This document shows, one piece after another, positions 24,870-33,663 of a DNA stretch of 34,444 nucleotides. Numbering within the stretch: position 1 is the first letter of the stretch; each line of letters starts with the position of its first letter. A model generated the notes under the pieces. That model did no database searches, had not been told where the DNA came from, and saw only the letters and a list, made by a program, of their open reading frames with translations. The DNA comes from Odoribacter sp. (GTDB lineage: Bacteria > Bacteroidota > Bacteroidia > Bacteroidales > Prolixibacteraceae): contig PNOH01000044.1 in NCBI GenBank assembly GCA_013824715.1, positions 1-34,444 on the forward strand, in the 5' to 3' direction. Position numbers and translations under genes: made by a program.

Positions 24870-26102
24870 ATGAATTTTATTCGTTTTATAACAGGCAGTA
24901 TAAAAATAATCCTTCAGGGTAGCAAGGCCTATTATGCATGGCTGATTTTCCTGTTGTTATTAATACTTTGGGGCGGATTTGGTTATTTCGGTCAGCTAAG
25001 TGAAGGATTGATAAAAACACACATGCGCGATTCGGTATCCTGGGCTTTTTATATCGGAAATTTCACTTTCCTTGTAGGAGTAGCGGCTGCGGCTGTTCTG
25101 TTGGTCATACCTGCCTATATTTACGACTGGAAACCAATCAAGGAAATTGTAATTTTTGGCGAATTGCTGGCTGTTTGTGCTGTAATTATGTGTATTTCAT
25201 TTATTGTGGTAGATATTGGAAATCCCCTCCGGTTTTGGCACATGCTACCTCTGATTGGCACCATGAACTTTCCATCTTCAATGCTTTCCTGGGATTTTTT
25301 CGTTCTTAACATCTATTTAATAATTAATTTATTTGTAGTGACCTACCTTCTTTATTGTATTTTTTTCAAAAAGGAGTATAATAAATCACTTGTTTTGCCA
25401 CTGGTTTTAATAAGCATACCCATGGCTGTGGCCATTCATACTGTAACCGCATTTCTTTACAATGCTTTGCCTGCCCGTCCATTTTGGAATAGCGCCTTAC
25501 TTGCCCCAAGATTTTTGGCTTCAGCATTCTGTTCAGGCCCGGCTATTCTTTTGATTCTATTTCAACTACTTCGGAAAACTACCAAATTTGAAATTAAAGA
25601 CGAAGCTATCTGGAAAATTGCTGAACTTATGGTATATGCCATGTTCATTTATTTATTCTTTACGATAGCCGAACTGTTTAAAGAATTTTATTCGGGAACT
25701 GAACATCTTCTGTACTGGAAATATTTGCTTTTCGGGATAGGCGACAACAATGAAATTGTTGTTTATAGCTGGCTGTCAATTATTATGGGATGTATTGCTT
25801 TTATACTTTTCTTAATTCCAAAAACCCGTATGAATTTTGTGACCCTTAATATCGGCGCAGTTCTTATTTATGCCAGCGTTTATGTTGAAAAAGGAATTGC
25901 TCTTATTATTCCCGGATTTACGCCTGATGTATTAGGACAAATTTATGTTTATACACCATCAATGACTGAAATAAGAACCGCTGCAATGATATTTTCTCTT
26001 GGATTTTTACTCTTTACTTTTTTAGTAAAAGTTGCAATAGCCATCGTATTTGAAGATTACAACATCGATGTTCTGAATCAGAAAAAAAATGCCTTGAATT
26101 AA
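24870..26102 (+). CDS. NrfD/DsrP-family quinone-site membrane protein (module B)
   Basis: The 410-residue protein has about ten membrane helices. FYIGNFTFLVGVAAAAVLLVIPAYIY, FIVVDIGNPLRFWHMLP and MNFPSSMLSWDFFVLNIYL correspond to the DsrP/HmcC branch of the NrfD family, which handles menaquinol at the periplasmic face. It ends the second module and probably the operon. Its TAA stop (26100-26102) overlaps the stop of the convergent DUF2490-like gene (26099-26101), so no terminator separates them. Compared with the NrfD protein at 20409, it is clearly from another branch, which implies two distinct complexes rather than a duplication. Confidence 0.88.
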   Translation: MNFIRFITGSIKIILQGSKAYYAWLIFLLLLILWGGFGYFGQLSEGLIKTHMRDSVSWAFYIGNFTFLVGVAAAAVLLVIPAYIYDWKPIKEIVIFGELLAVCAVIMCISFIVVDIGNPLRFWHMLPLIGTMNFPSSMLSWDFFVLNIYLIINLFVVTYLLYCIFFKKEYNKSLVLPLVLISIPMAVAIHTVTAFLYNALPARPFWNSALLAPRFLASAFCSGPAILLILFQLLRKTTKFEIKDEAIWKIAELMVYAMFIYLFFTIAELFKEFYSGTEHLLYWKYLLFGIGDNNEIVVYSWLSIIMGCIAFILFLIPKTRMNFVTLNIGAVLIYASVYVEKGIALIIPGFTPDVLGQIYVYTPSMTEIRTAAMIFSLGFLLFTFLVKVAIAIVFEDYNIDVLNQKKNALN

Positions 26103-26755
26103 ATCCGGAATTTAGTACTGATTCCGAATACATTGTATTCTTTCCACTCCAATGTGGGTCTGGTCAAATGGTAACAATAGTAAAGGTCGATACCCATATT
26201 TTTAAGCTTTAATAAGTGCAATCCGCCATACAAACGAATAGTTTGAACCTTCAGGGAATAAATATTCGAGAATATTTCATCCATGATATACGGCTTGGGT
26301 AGCTTGCTGGCCGACCGGACAAAAAAGTCAACATTGGTTATATTATCGAAAGTATATTGGGTTTCAAAAACCTTAAAAGTTCTGATGGCTATTCGGTTGG
26401 CAAATCGTATTTTAACATTTCCGGGTTTGCCAGAATAGACTCCATAAAACATATAAGCTCCGCCTGGATTCCAGATTTCTGATTTATAGGTCTCATTCAG
26501 GCGAAGACCCAACCCTAAAGAAAAATGATCAGATAATTTGCGATAGCCTGCCAAATCGAAATGGAAATAATCGAGCCTGTCGGTCTGTAGGTTGTAATGA
26601 TCCTTATTCGAAAGAACAAATTCAGTTTTATCATTGAGTGAATAGCTGACATTGGTGTTATTCCAAAGGTATGAACCACCATTTCCGGTCTGCCCAATTC
26701 CCTGCGAAGTTAGAATAACCGCAAAGAAGATGACCAGGTTAAAGTATTTTATCAT
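26099..26755 (-). CDS. DUF2490-like outer-membrane protein
   Basis: A signal peptide (about residues 1-21, ending GIGQ) is followed by a beta-rich protein of about 195 residues with alternating hydrophobic strands (LDYFHFDLAGYRKL, HFSLGLGLRLNETY, NVKIRFANRIAIRTF, LYGGLHLLKLKNMGIDLYYCYHL) and a C-terminal strand ending KFRI. The pattern fits the DUF2490 family of small Bacteroidota outer-membrane barrels of unknown function. It is convergent with, and overlaps by four bases, the second NrfD gene. A TATTTTTG box lies 52 bases upstream of its ATG. A link to the redox operon as its outer-membrane conduit is possible but unsupported. Confidence 0.7.
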   Translation of the reverse strand: MIKYFNLVIFFAVILTSQGIGQTGNGGSYLWNNTNVSYSLNDKTEFVLSNKDHYNLQTDRLDYFHFDLAGYRKLSDHFSLGLGLRLNETYKSEIWNPGGAYMFYGVYSGKPGNVKIRFANRIAIRTFKVFETQYTFDNITNVDFFVRSASKLPKPYIMDEIFSNIYSLKVQTIRLYGGLHLLKLKNMGIDLYYCYHLTRPTLEWKEYNVFGISTKFRI

Positions 26756-26806
26756 GAAAAATTGAATTTTTTGGTCTCGAATTATACCTTTAAAGTTTTA
26801 AAAGCG

Positions 26807-26814
26807 CAAAAATA
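26807..26814 (-). promoter_or_regulatory. possible -7 box for the DUF2490-like gene
   Basis: On the minus strand this reads TATTTTTG, an exact TAnnTTTG match, 52 bases upstream of the ATG at 26755. I see no TTG at the proper -33 distance (the nearest is only 13 bases upstream). Confidence 0.33.
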
Positions 26815-26851
26815 CATTTATTAATTTCAAACCACTAAAATAATCCAAATC

Positions 26852-27748
26852 ATGTCAAGATTTTTAATAACCTCTATGGCGCTAGTTTTTGGAATTTCAG
26901 GTATTTGTCAGGAAAACAAAACCCGGAAGGAACTGATTGACAAAGATGCAAAAGTGACCAAAGCCGGTGGTGGATACATTTTTACCGAAGGCCCATCGGT
27001 AGCTCCGGATGGCCGCGTGTTTTTTACCGATCAGCCCAACGACAAAATTGATATCTGGGACGAAGGCGGAACCATTAACACTTTTTTGCAGCCTTGCGAT
27101 CGGTCGAACGGAACCTATTTCAATAAAAAAGGGGAATTGGTTACATGCGCCGACCTGCACAACCGACTTGTTGCAATTAACATGGACAAACAAATGCGCA
27201 CTCTGGCCGAAAATTTTGAAGGCAAACCGTTGAATGCGCCCAACGACTTGTGGATTTCGCCCAATGGCGGAATCTATTTTTCTGATCCCTATTACCATCG
27301 CGGATACTGGGAAACGGGCCGTAAAGAAGTTCAGGATAAACGCGGTGTTTATTACCTAAATCCTGAAGGTAAAGTAATCAGGGTAATCGACGACTACAAA
27401 CAACCCAACGGCCTGATAGGTACTCCTGACGGAAAAACCCTGTATGTAAGCGACATCAACGACGGAAAAATATGGAAGTACAGCATTAATGCCGATGGCA
27501 CTCTCACCAATAAAACTTTTTTCGCTCCTGAAGGATCAGATGGAATGACCATTGACAATAAAGGAAACATATACCTAACCAACAAAGTCGTATCTGTATT
27601 CAATCCGGAAGGCAAAAACATAGCCCGGATTGAAGTTCCTGAACAACCTTCGAACATTTGTTTCGGGGGCAAAAAACGAAATATTCTTTTTATAACTGCC
27701 CGAACTTCGGTTTATACCCTGAAGATGAAGGTTAAAGGAGTACAATAA
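26852..27748 (+). CDS. exported SMP-30/gluconolactonase-like beta-propeller protein
   Basis: A signal peptide (about 1-20, ending GICQ) precedes a six-bladed propeller of the SMP-30/gluconolactonase/LRE family. Family marks are [17 protein letters not shown] (metal-ligand Glu), [20 protein letters not shown] (ligand Asn) and [16 protein letters not shown] (ligand Asp). These enzymes hydrolyse sugar lactones using a divalent metal. The periplasmic location and the closely spaced glycerol kinase gene (2 bp) suggest use of sugar-acid lactones or sugar alcohols from outside the cell. The exact substrate is not visible. Length of 298 residues is normal. Confidence 0.85.
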   Translation: MSRFLITSMALVFGISGICQENKTRKELIDKDAKVTKAGGGYIFTEGPSVAPDGRVFFTDQPNDKIDIWDEGGTINTFLQPCDRSNGTYFNKKGELVTCADLHNRLVAINMDKQMRTLAENFEGKPLNAPNDLWISPNGGIYFSDPYYHRGYWETGRKEVQDKRGVYYLNPEGKVIRVIDDYKQPNGLIGTPDGKTLYVSDINDGKIWKYSINADGTLTNKTFFAPEGSDGMTIDNKGNIYLTNKVVSVFNPEGKNIARIEVPEQPSNICFGGKKRNILFITARTSVYTLKMKVKGVQ

Positions 27749-27750
27749 TT

Positions 27751-29247
27751 ATGAAAAAATTTATACTGGCACTCGATCAGGGCACTACCAGTTCGCGGGC
27801 CATTGTTTTCGATCATCGTGGAAGGGCGCTTGCCACTGCACAGAAAGAGTTTAGACAATTCTATCCTCAGTCAGGTTGGGTAGAGCACGATCCTGAAGAA
27901 ATATGGTCAACCCAGGCTGGCATGGCAGTCGAAGCCATCACTAAAGCCGGGTTGGAAATAACTAACATTGCAGCCTTTGGAATTACCAACCAGCGCGAAA
28001 CAACTGTAGTTTGGAACCGGAAAACAGGCAAACCCATTTACAACGCTATCGTTTGGCAGGACCGCCGGACAGCAAACCTGTGCGACCAGCTCAAAGCCGA
28101 TGGGTTGAGTTCGTTGGTTCTCGCGAAAACAGGCCTGATCATTGACTCTTACTTTTCGGCGACCAAGATCAAATGGATTCTTGACCATGTAAAAGGGGCC
28201 CGAAAGCAGGCCGAAGCAGGAAAACTGGCATTTGGAACCATTGATAGCTGGTTGGTTTGGAACCTTTCCCGTGGAAAACTACACATTACCGATGTTTCGA
28301 ATGCCTCGCGAACCATGCTTTTCAACATTAACACCCTACAGTGGGACAAGGAATTGCTTCACATTTTCAACATTCCTGAAAGTATGCTTCCTGAAGTCAG
28401 GTCGTCAAGCGAAGTTTATGGTTATTCTTCCAGTCACCTTTCTCCTCAAATTGCCATTGCCGGAATTGCCGGCGACCAGCAGGCTGCCCTGTTCGGTCAG
28501 ATGTGCATCGAACCGGGAATGGTAAAAAACACCTATGGCACAGGCTGTTTCATGATGAAAAACATTGGAAGTAAACCTATCATATCGAAAAATAAACTGC
28601 TCACCACTGTAGCCTGGAAAATAGGTCAGGATACTACCTACGCCCTCGAAGGCAGCATTTTTATTGCAGGGGCAGTAGTTCAATGGCTGCGAGACGAACT
28701 AGGAATCATCAAAAAATCGGCGGATATCGAAAAACTAGCGGCCAAAGTAAAGGATAGCGATGGGGTTTACTTTGTACCTGCTTTCGCCGGATTGGGCGCT
28801 CCCCACTGGAATCAGCATGCCCGTGGAACCCTGGTTGGCATTACAAGGGGAACGACTGCGGCCCACATTGCCCGGGCTGCCCTCGACAGCATTGCCTATC
28901 AAACCTATGATGTGTTGCTGGCTATGCAAAACGATACGGAAATCGAAATCGGCGAATTAAGGGTTGATGGCGGAGCCACAGTGAATAACAAACTACTTCA
29001 GTTTCAGGCCGACATCCTTCAGAAAAGGGTGATCCGTCCCAAATATACCGAAACCACAGCCCTCGGGGCAGCCTACCTTGCCGGACTTGCAATTGGCTAT
29101 TGGAGTAACGTTAAGGAACTGAAACAGCATTGGCAACTTGGTCGCACTTTTACTCCTGAGATGGAAAAAGAAGAAACCATTCACCTGATTAAAGGCTGGC
29201 AGCGAGCTGTTAATGCTTCTAATGCCTGGGCCGACAATTCAGATTAA
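27751..29247 (+). CDS. glpK: glycerol kinase
   Basis: This FGGY-family kinase phosphorylates glycerol to sn-glycerol-3-phosphate. The N-terminal ATPase strand is [15 protein letters not shown]; substrate contacts are in [14 protein letters not shown] (R83-E84) and [31 protein letters not shown] and [18 protein letters not shown] complete the signature set. 498 residues is the normal length. It begins two bases after the gluconolactonase-like gene stop, so translation is likely coupled. No glpF or glpD is nearby, which is uncommon for glycerol kinase genes; another polyol as substrate cannot be excluded, but the motifs are those of GlpK. Confidence 0.93.
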   Translation: MKKFILALDQGTTSSRAIVFDHRGRALATAQKEFRQFYPQSGWVEHDPEEIWSTQAGMAVEAITKAGLEITNIAAFGITNQRETTVVWNRKTGKPIYNAIVWQDRRTANLCDQLKADGLSSLVLAKTGLIIDSYFSATKIKWILDHVKGARKQAEAGKLAFGTIDSWLVWNLSRGKLHITDVSNASRTMLFNINTLQWDKELLHIFNIPESMLPEVRSSSEVYGYSSSHLSPQIAIAGIAGDQQAALFGQMCIEPGMVKNTYGTGCFMMKNIGSKPIISKNKLLTTVAWKIGQDTTYALEGSIFIAGAVVQWLRDELGIIKKSADIEKLAAKVKDSDGVYFVPAFAGLGAPHWNQHARGTLVGITRGTTAAHIARAALDSIAYQTYDVLLAMQNDTEIEIGELRVDGGATVNNKLLQFQADILQKRVIRPKYTETTALGAAYLAGLAIGYWSNVKELKQHWQLGRTFTPEMEKEETIHLIKGWQRAVNASNAWADNSD

Positions 29248-29283
29248 TTTCCTATTTTTCTGATTGTCATTTCACTTTTTTGG

Positions 29284-29297
29284 AGTTGAGTTCAACT
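29284..29297. promoter_or_regulatory. short palindrome, possible operator
   Basis: AGTTGA and TCAACT are perfect inverted arms separated by GT, about 50 bases upstream of the DUF5009-like gene. Size and position would suit a repressor site, but no regulator is known and the match may be chance. Confidence 0.25.
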
Positions 29298-29347
29298 AAA
29301 AAGCAGATCATAACTTCAGGAAAATAATAAAAAAAAAATGATTCAAT

Positions 29348-30469
29348 ATGGACAAAAGCTCAACAAATCCTGATCTTGCAATTACAGGAAGGATCGCATC
29401 AGTAGATTTCTTTCGTGGTCTAACCATGTTTCTTTTGATCGGCGAAAGCACCCATTTGTACAGCCGCATCAGTCAAATTGAAGGGAGCAGCATTATGCAA
29501 TTTATTGGCACTCAACTCGATCATCACGAATGGCACGGAATGTATTTTTGGGATCTGATACAACCTTTTTTCATGTTTATTGTCGGAGTGGCGATCCCGT
29601 TTGCAGTGGCCAACCGGATCAAAAAAGGAGACTCCGATCAGACCATATTGCACCATGCTATCAAGCGATCGTTCCTGTTACTGTTTTTAGGATGGGCTTT
29701 GTATTGTATTGAACCCGGCGAAATCGTTTTCAGGTTTCAAAACGTATTGGCGCAATTATCAGTTACCTATATGGTTGCCTTCCTGATATTTAAAAGAAGC
29801 TTCACTTTTCAACTGATTTTCACTTTGGTAGTTCTTTTACTCACAGATCTGGCTTACCGGTTTTTTCCTGTTGAAGGTTTTAATCACCCCTGGGTAGCTT
29901 TTGAAAACCTTGGGGCCTGGACCAATAATAAAATTGAAGGCGTTGATAAAGCAAGTATCTGGGCATCAATTAACGCCATCCCAACCATTGCACATACGGT
30001 TTGGGGTGTTCTCTTCGGACAACTCCTGATGAGCGCACGGCCAGTAAAAAAGAAAATCCAGATCATGTTGATTGCCGGTCTGGCTGGCTTACTGATAGGT
30101 TACTCGCTCGATTTTTTGAATATCACCCCAATCATTAAAAAAATTTCAACCTCCTCATTTGTGTTTGCCAGTGGCGGCTGGGCTATACTTGCACTCTGCT
30201 TCTCATACTGGTTAATTGATGTGAAAAAGCTATTTGCCCAAGGTTCAAAATTCTTTATCATCGTTGGGATGAACTGCATCTTTATTTACCTCTTTTTTCA
30301 TATCGGAGGAGCCAACCTGGTCAGCTCTATATTCGTGCCTTTTGCCAAACTATTCTTTTCATGGGCCGGCGACCTGTCAGTAAAAATTGCCACAAGCCTG
30401 GCAACCTGGCTGGCTTTGTGGTATATCTGTTATTGGTTATATAAATACCGGTTATTCATTAAAATCTAA
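29348..30469 (+). CDS. DUF5009/NagX-like membrane acyltransferase family protein
   Basis: The 373-residue protein has about 10-11 membrane helices. It begins GRIASVDFFRGLTMFLLIGES and continues with HHEWHGMYFWDLIQPFFMFIVGVAIPFA, both typical of the heparan-alpha-glucosaminide N-acetyltransferase-like (HGSNAT/YeiB-related, DUF5009) proteins common in Bacteroidota. Family members are thought to move acetyl groups across the membrane to amino sugars, although for most, including this one, this is not shown. It lies in a block of sugar-catabolism genes, 100 bp after glpK. Conserved H residues (H63-H64, H67) near the second helix could be the acetyl-accepting site. Confidence 0.8.
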   Translation: MDKSSTNPDLAITGRIASVDFFRGLTMFLLIGESTHLYSRISQIEGSSIMQFIGTQLDHHEWHGMYFWDLIQPFFMFIVGVAIPFAVANRIKKGDSDQTILHHAIKRSFLLLFLGWALYCIEPGEIVFRFQNVLAQLSVTYMVAFLIFKRSFTFQLIFTLVVLLLTDLAYRFFPVEGFNHPWVAFENLGAWTNNKIEGVDKASIWASINAIPTIAHTVWGVLFGQLLMSARPVKKKIQIMLIAGLAGLLIGYSLDFLNITPIIKKISTSSFVFASGGWAILALCFSYWLIDVKKLFAQGSKFFIIVGMNCIFIYLFFHIGGANLVSSIFVPFAKLFFSWAGDLSVKIATSLATWLALWYICYWLYKYRLFIKI

Positions 30470-30484
30470 AAAACTAAACCCATT

Positions 30485-30655
30485 ATGAACGACCATTTTT
30501 CGCGCCGGAACGAGATATTCCTTTCGTCGAAAGTAGCCAGCCGCGACCCGGATGAAGCAAAAATGAAGGAAATGGCCCAGCAACTTACACCTTTTTTCAA
30601 ACACGAAAATTTTCCGTGGATGAATCCGGCATATTGTGATAGTAATTGGGCCTAA
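30485..30655 (+). CDS. small hypothetical protein (56 residues)
   Basis: An ORF with ATG at 30485 and TAA at 30653-30655 encodes MNDHFSRRNE...ENFPWMNPAYCDSNWA. It has no signal peptide or membrane segment, is charged at the start and aromatic-rich at the end (FPWMNPAY). It sits 15 bp after the DUF5009 gene. It is well composed for a protein, but I recognise no family; it could be a real small gene or the remnant of a larger one. Confidence 0.4.
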   Translation: MNDHFSRRNEIFLSSKVASRDPDEAKMKEMAQQLTPFFKHENFPWMNPAYCDSNWA

Positions 30656-30725
30656 ATATATCTGTGGTATTTATCTTACTTTTAAACCATCAGGATTGAT
30701 CAGAAATAAATAACCCATATCCACC

Positions 30726-31745
30726 ATGACCAGAATCAGATTTGATGAAATGAAAGCAACCATTAAACTTGCTTTTATCCAGGCTGGAATGTCTGAAGAA
30801 AAAGCAGACGTGTGTGCACAGGTTCATACCGAATCGAGCAGGGATGGAGTTTATTCTCACGGATTAAACCGTGTGGAACGGTTTGTTGATTATATCGGAA
30901 AAGGCTGGGTCGATATTGATGCGGAGCCTGAACTTGTATTAAACTTAGGCGCCATGGAAATATACAACGGCAACCTGGGTCCTGGCATATTAAACGCCAT
31001 TTTTGCCATGAACCACGCTATCGAAATTGCTGGAAAAAACGGACTTGGTTTGGTCAGCCTGAACAATACAACACATTGGATGCGGGGCGGCGCTTACGGT
31101 TGGCAGGCTGCCGAAAAAGGGTATATCGGCATTTGCTGGACCAATACCGAATCGTGTATGCCGGTATGGGGCGCTAAATCCTGTGGCATTGGCAATAATC
31201 CTTTCATCATGGCAGTACCGCGCGTTGACGGACATATCGTACTCGATATGGCTATGTCGCAATATTCATACGGTAAACTTCAGGTTACCCGCCTCGAAAA
31301 CCAAAAGCTTCCATATCCGGGTGGATTTGATCAGGACGGGAACCTCACTGACAATCCTGGCCAAATTGAGAATACGAGAAGGATATTACCAATGGGCTAC
31401 TGGAAAGGTTCAGGTTTTGCCGTCATGCTCGATCTCATTTCAGCCCTTCTTTCAGGCGGGTTAACCACAGCGGCCATCGACAGGGCAGGTTTGGGAAGCT
31501 GCGGAAGTTGCTGCCAGGTTTTTATTGCTATCGATCCCTTAAAATTCAATTCGCAGGAATTTATTGATCAGGCCATTAACGAAACCATTCAACAGGTTAA
31601 AACCTCGGAATTGGCTGAAGGAACCAGCGAAATATTTTATCCCGGCGAGCAATCGTTGGAAACCAGGCATAAAAATATGGAAATGGGTATTCCTGTTGAT
31701 GATGGAATCTGGGCAAGGGTAAAAGAGCTGGCCAATCAAATCTGA
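30726..31745 (+). CDS. yiaK: 3-dehydro-L-gulonate 2-dehydrogenase (malate/L-lactate dehydrogenase family)
   Basis: The enzyme interconverts 2,3-diketo-L-gulonate and 3-keto-L-gulonate with NAD(P)H, within the Ldh_2 family. Near-identical blocks to E. coli YiaK are visible: GVYSHGLNR (H at about residue 44), NNTTHWMRGGAYGWQAAEKGYIGICWTN (catalytic His), NTESCMPVWGAKSCGIGNNP, and RRILPMGYWKGSGFAVMLDLISALLSGG. 339 residues fits. Its stop is 12 bp before the end of the convergent TerB-like gene, leaving no room for separate terminators. Neighbouring exuT and KDPG-aldolase genes on the other strand support a sugar-acid pathway. Confidence 0.9.
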   Translation: MTRIRFDEMKATIKLAFIQAGMSEEKADVCAQVHTESSRDGVYSHGLNRVERFVDYIGKGWVDIDAEPELVLNLGAMEIYNGNLGPGILNAIFAMNHAIEIAGKNGLGLVSLNNTTHWMRGGAYGWQAAEKGYIGICWTNTESCMPVWGAKSCGIGNNPFIMAVPRVDGHIVLDMAMSQYSYGKLQVTRLENQKLPYPGGFDQDGNLTDNPGQIENTRRILPMGYWKGSGFAVMLDLISALLSGGLTTAAIDRAGLGSCGSCCQVFIAIDPLKFNSQEFIDQAINETIQQVKTSELAEGTSEIFYPGEQSLETRHKNMEMGIPVDDGIWARVKELANQI

Positions 31746-31757
31746 AACCAGATATTT

Positions 31758-32201
31758 CTATCTGGCCAATCTTCTTTTTTTATACAGAATGAAAAGATCA
31801 TCTTCGTCGTCACCGTTTCTTATGCCGTTAATCAACAAAGCTAAAAGAACAGGTAATTCTTCTTCCAGAAATCCTGATTTCAAAGCAATTCCGGTTGCCA
31901 ACCTCATTTCGTTGTCGTCAATTTTCCCATCGGCGTAAACCATCTTTAAAACATCGTATAGTTGTCCAAATCGTTTCGACAATTCATAAGGGGGAATGTA
32001 CGCCGATTTTTTGTTAATCTCCAACAAGTCGTCAACTTCAGCGGTAGTTATTCCCAATTTACTCCCTAATTGGTAAAGCATTTCCAATTCAGCATTTTCA
32101 AGGATACCATCGGCCATTGCCATTTGTATCAGATGACTAAAATGCTCCTTATCTTGTTTTCTTTCCGGATGATCAAAATGCTCTAAAAAATTCATAGTCA
32201 T
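31758..32201 (-). CDS. TerB-like (tellurite-resistance/DnaJ-type helical) protein
   Basis: I take the ATG at 32201 (MTMNFLEHFDH..., 147 residues; 32195 is an equal candidate); the longer frame to 32297 adds residues with no visible homology. The protein is a helical bundle with two paired acidic motifs, MAMADGILENAELEML and MVYADGKIDDNEMRLA, the characteristic TerB repeat that binds metal ions. Such proteins are often fused or linked to stress functions, yet the role of solitary copies is unknown. It is about 100 bp downstream of exuT in the same direction, so cotranscription is possible. No signal peptide. Confidence 0.75.
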   Translation of the reverse strand: MTMNFLEHFDHPERKQDKEHFSHLIQMAMADGILENAELEMLYQLGSKLGITTAEVDDLLEINKKSAYIPPYELSKRFGQLYDVLKMVYADGKIDDNEMRLATGIALKSGFLEEELPVLLALLINGIRNGDDEDDLFILYKKRRLAR

Positions 32202-32303
32202 ACTTTTAAGTGTTATTTTTTTTATACTTTCTGGAAAGCCAGGAAACAGACCAAAATACCTGCATATTGGCTTTATTTCTGTCAACATTATACTCAAAAG
32301 AGT

Positions 32304-33638
32304 TTATTCCAGGTCAATTTTCTTAAATTTTGGAACTAAAGCATGCATCACAAACCAGGCAATCAGATAGGCAGTAGCACAAATCATAAACATGATTCCA
32401 TAACCAATTTTAATATCGCCTAAAGCTTTGTAATGGTCGAATAATAAACCTGCTGACTTTGCGATCAGGATGCCGCCAACAGCTCCGGCCATACCTCCAA
32501 TACCGGTTACCGAGGCGATAGCACGTTTCGGAAACATATCTGAAACAGTAGTGAAAATGTTGGCCGACCATGCCTGATGGGCTGAAGCTGCAATACCAAT
32601 AATTATAACTGCATACCACATGCTAAACCCGCCCATGTACTGAGCTGAAATTACCGTCAATGGGAATAATGCATAAATAAACATAGCTTTTTTACGTGCT
32701 TTATTGGCATCCAGTCCATGTTCGATAAAATATTTGGGTAACCAACCGCCAAATATACTTCCAAAAGTTGTCATGGTATAAACCAAAGCAATCGGGAAAC
32801 TAACCTGTGTACCAGTCAAACCATATTCTTCCTTCAGGAAAGCTGGCAACCAAAACAGGAAGAACCACCAAACGGGATCGGTCAGAAGTTTTCCCAGAAA
32901 GAAAGCCCAGGTTTGTTTGTAGGTCAGTAATTTAAACCAACTGATTTTTTTAAGTTCCGAACCATCAGCGGCTACTGTTTCATCTTTATCGCTCATGATA
33001 TGGTCGTACTCGGCTTGTTTCAACTGTCCTTTTGCCAATTTTTTTTCAGGAGTGTCATACATGATTTGCCAGAAAATCAACCAGATTAAACCAACAGCGC
33101 CGGTAATAATAAATGCCCATTGCCAACCCATTGTTACAGCAATCAATGGAACAACCATCGGCGCTATGATCGCACCCACATTTGTCCCTGAATTAAAAAT
33201 ACCAGTTGCCAGCGCACGTTCTTTTTTGGGAAACCATTCGGCAGTTGTCTTAATCGCAGCAGGAAAGTTGCCGGCTTCAGGAACTCCCAATGCAGCACGG
33301 GCAACTCCAAATCCGAACGGAGTTCTTGCAAACGCATGTCCAATAGCTGCAAGGCTCCAGGCCAATAAAGAAGCTGCATAGCCTATTTTGGTGCCAAACT
33401 TATCAATGATTCCACCAACCAAAAGCATACCCGAGGCATACGCCACCTGAAAAGCAATTACAAGATTGGCATAAATTGATTCATAATGGGCCGGATCAGT
33501 CCCGAAAAGGCCACCTTCTTCCAGATATGGTTTTAGCAGGCTGATAACTTGCCTGTCTAAATAGTTGATAGTTGTTGCAAAAAAGACCAGTGCACAAATC
33601 GTCCACCGATAATTTCCAATTTTTCTAAGTTCGTTCAT
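32304..33638 (-). CDS. exuT: hexuronate-type MFS transporter (ACS family)
   Basis: The 444-residue protein has 12 predicted membrane helices and the anion:cation symporter signatures: YLDRQVISLLKPYL near the start, ARAALGVPEAGNFPAAIKTTAEWFPKKERALATGIFNSGTNVGAIIAP in the first half. These features fit ExuT-like carriers of galacturonate and glucuronate in Bacteroidota. It follows the KDPG-aldolase gene by 25 bp in the same direction, a standard uptake-catabolism pair, which supports hexuronate or 2-keto-3-deoxygluconate as substrate. The precise substrate is inferred. Confidence 0.85.
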   Translation of the reverse strand: MNELRKIGNYRWTICALVFFATTINYLDRQVISLLKPYLEEGGLFGTDPAHYESIYANLVIAFQVAYASGMLLVGGIIDKFGTKIGYAASLLAWSLAAIGHAFARTPFGFGVARAALGVPEAGNFPAAIKTTAEWFPKKERALATGIFNSGTNVGAIIAPMVVPLIAVTMGWQWAFIITGAVGLIWLIFWQIMYDTPEKKLAKGQLKQAEYDHIMSDKDETVAADGSELKKISWFKLLTYKQTWAFFLGKLLTDPVWWFFLFWLPAFLKEEYGLTGTQVSFPIALVYTMTTFGSIFGGWLPKYFIEHGLDANKARKKAMFIYALFPLTVISAQYMGGFSMWYAVIIIGIAASAHQAWSANIFTTVSDMFPKRAIASVTGIGGMAGAVGGILIAKSAGLLFDHYKALGDIKIGYGIMFMICATAYLIAWFVMHALVPKFKKIDLE

Positions 33639-33663
33639 TAAGTTTTTTTTAGTATTTGCTTGC

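Noticed and set aside
19203-26102. Nitrite reductase (Nrf) or sulfite reductase (Dsr) operon
   Set aside because: No NrfA, DsrAB, DsrMK or molybdopterin enzyme is present; only the electron-transfer subunits resemble those systems.
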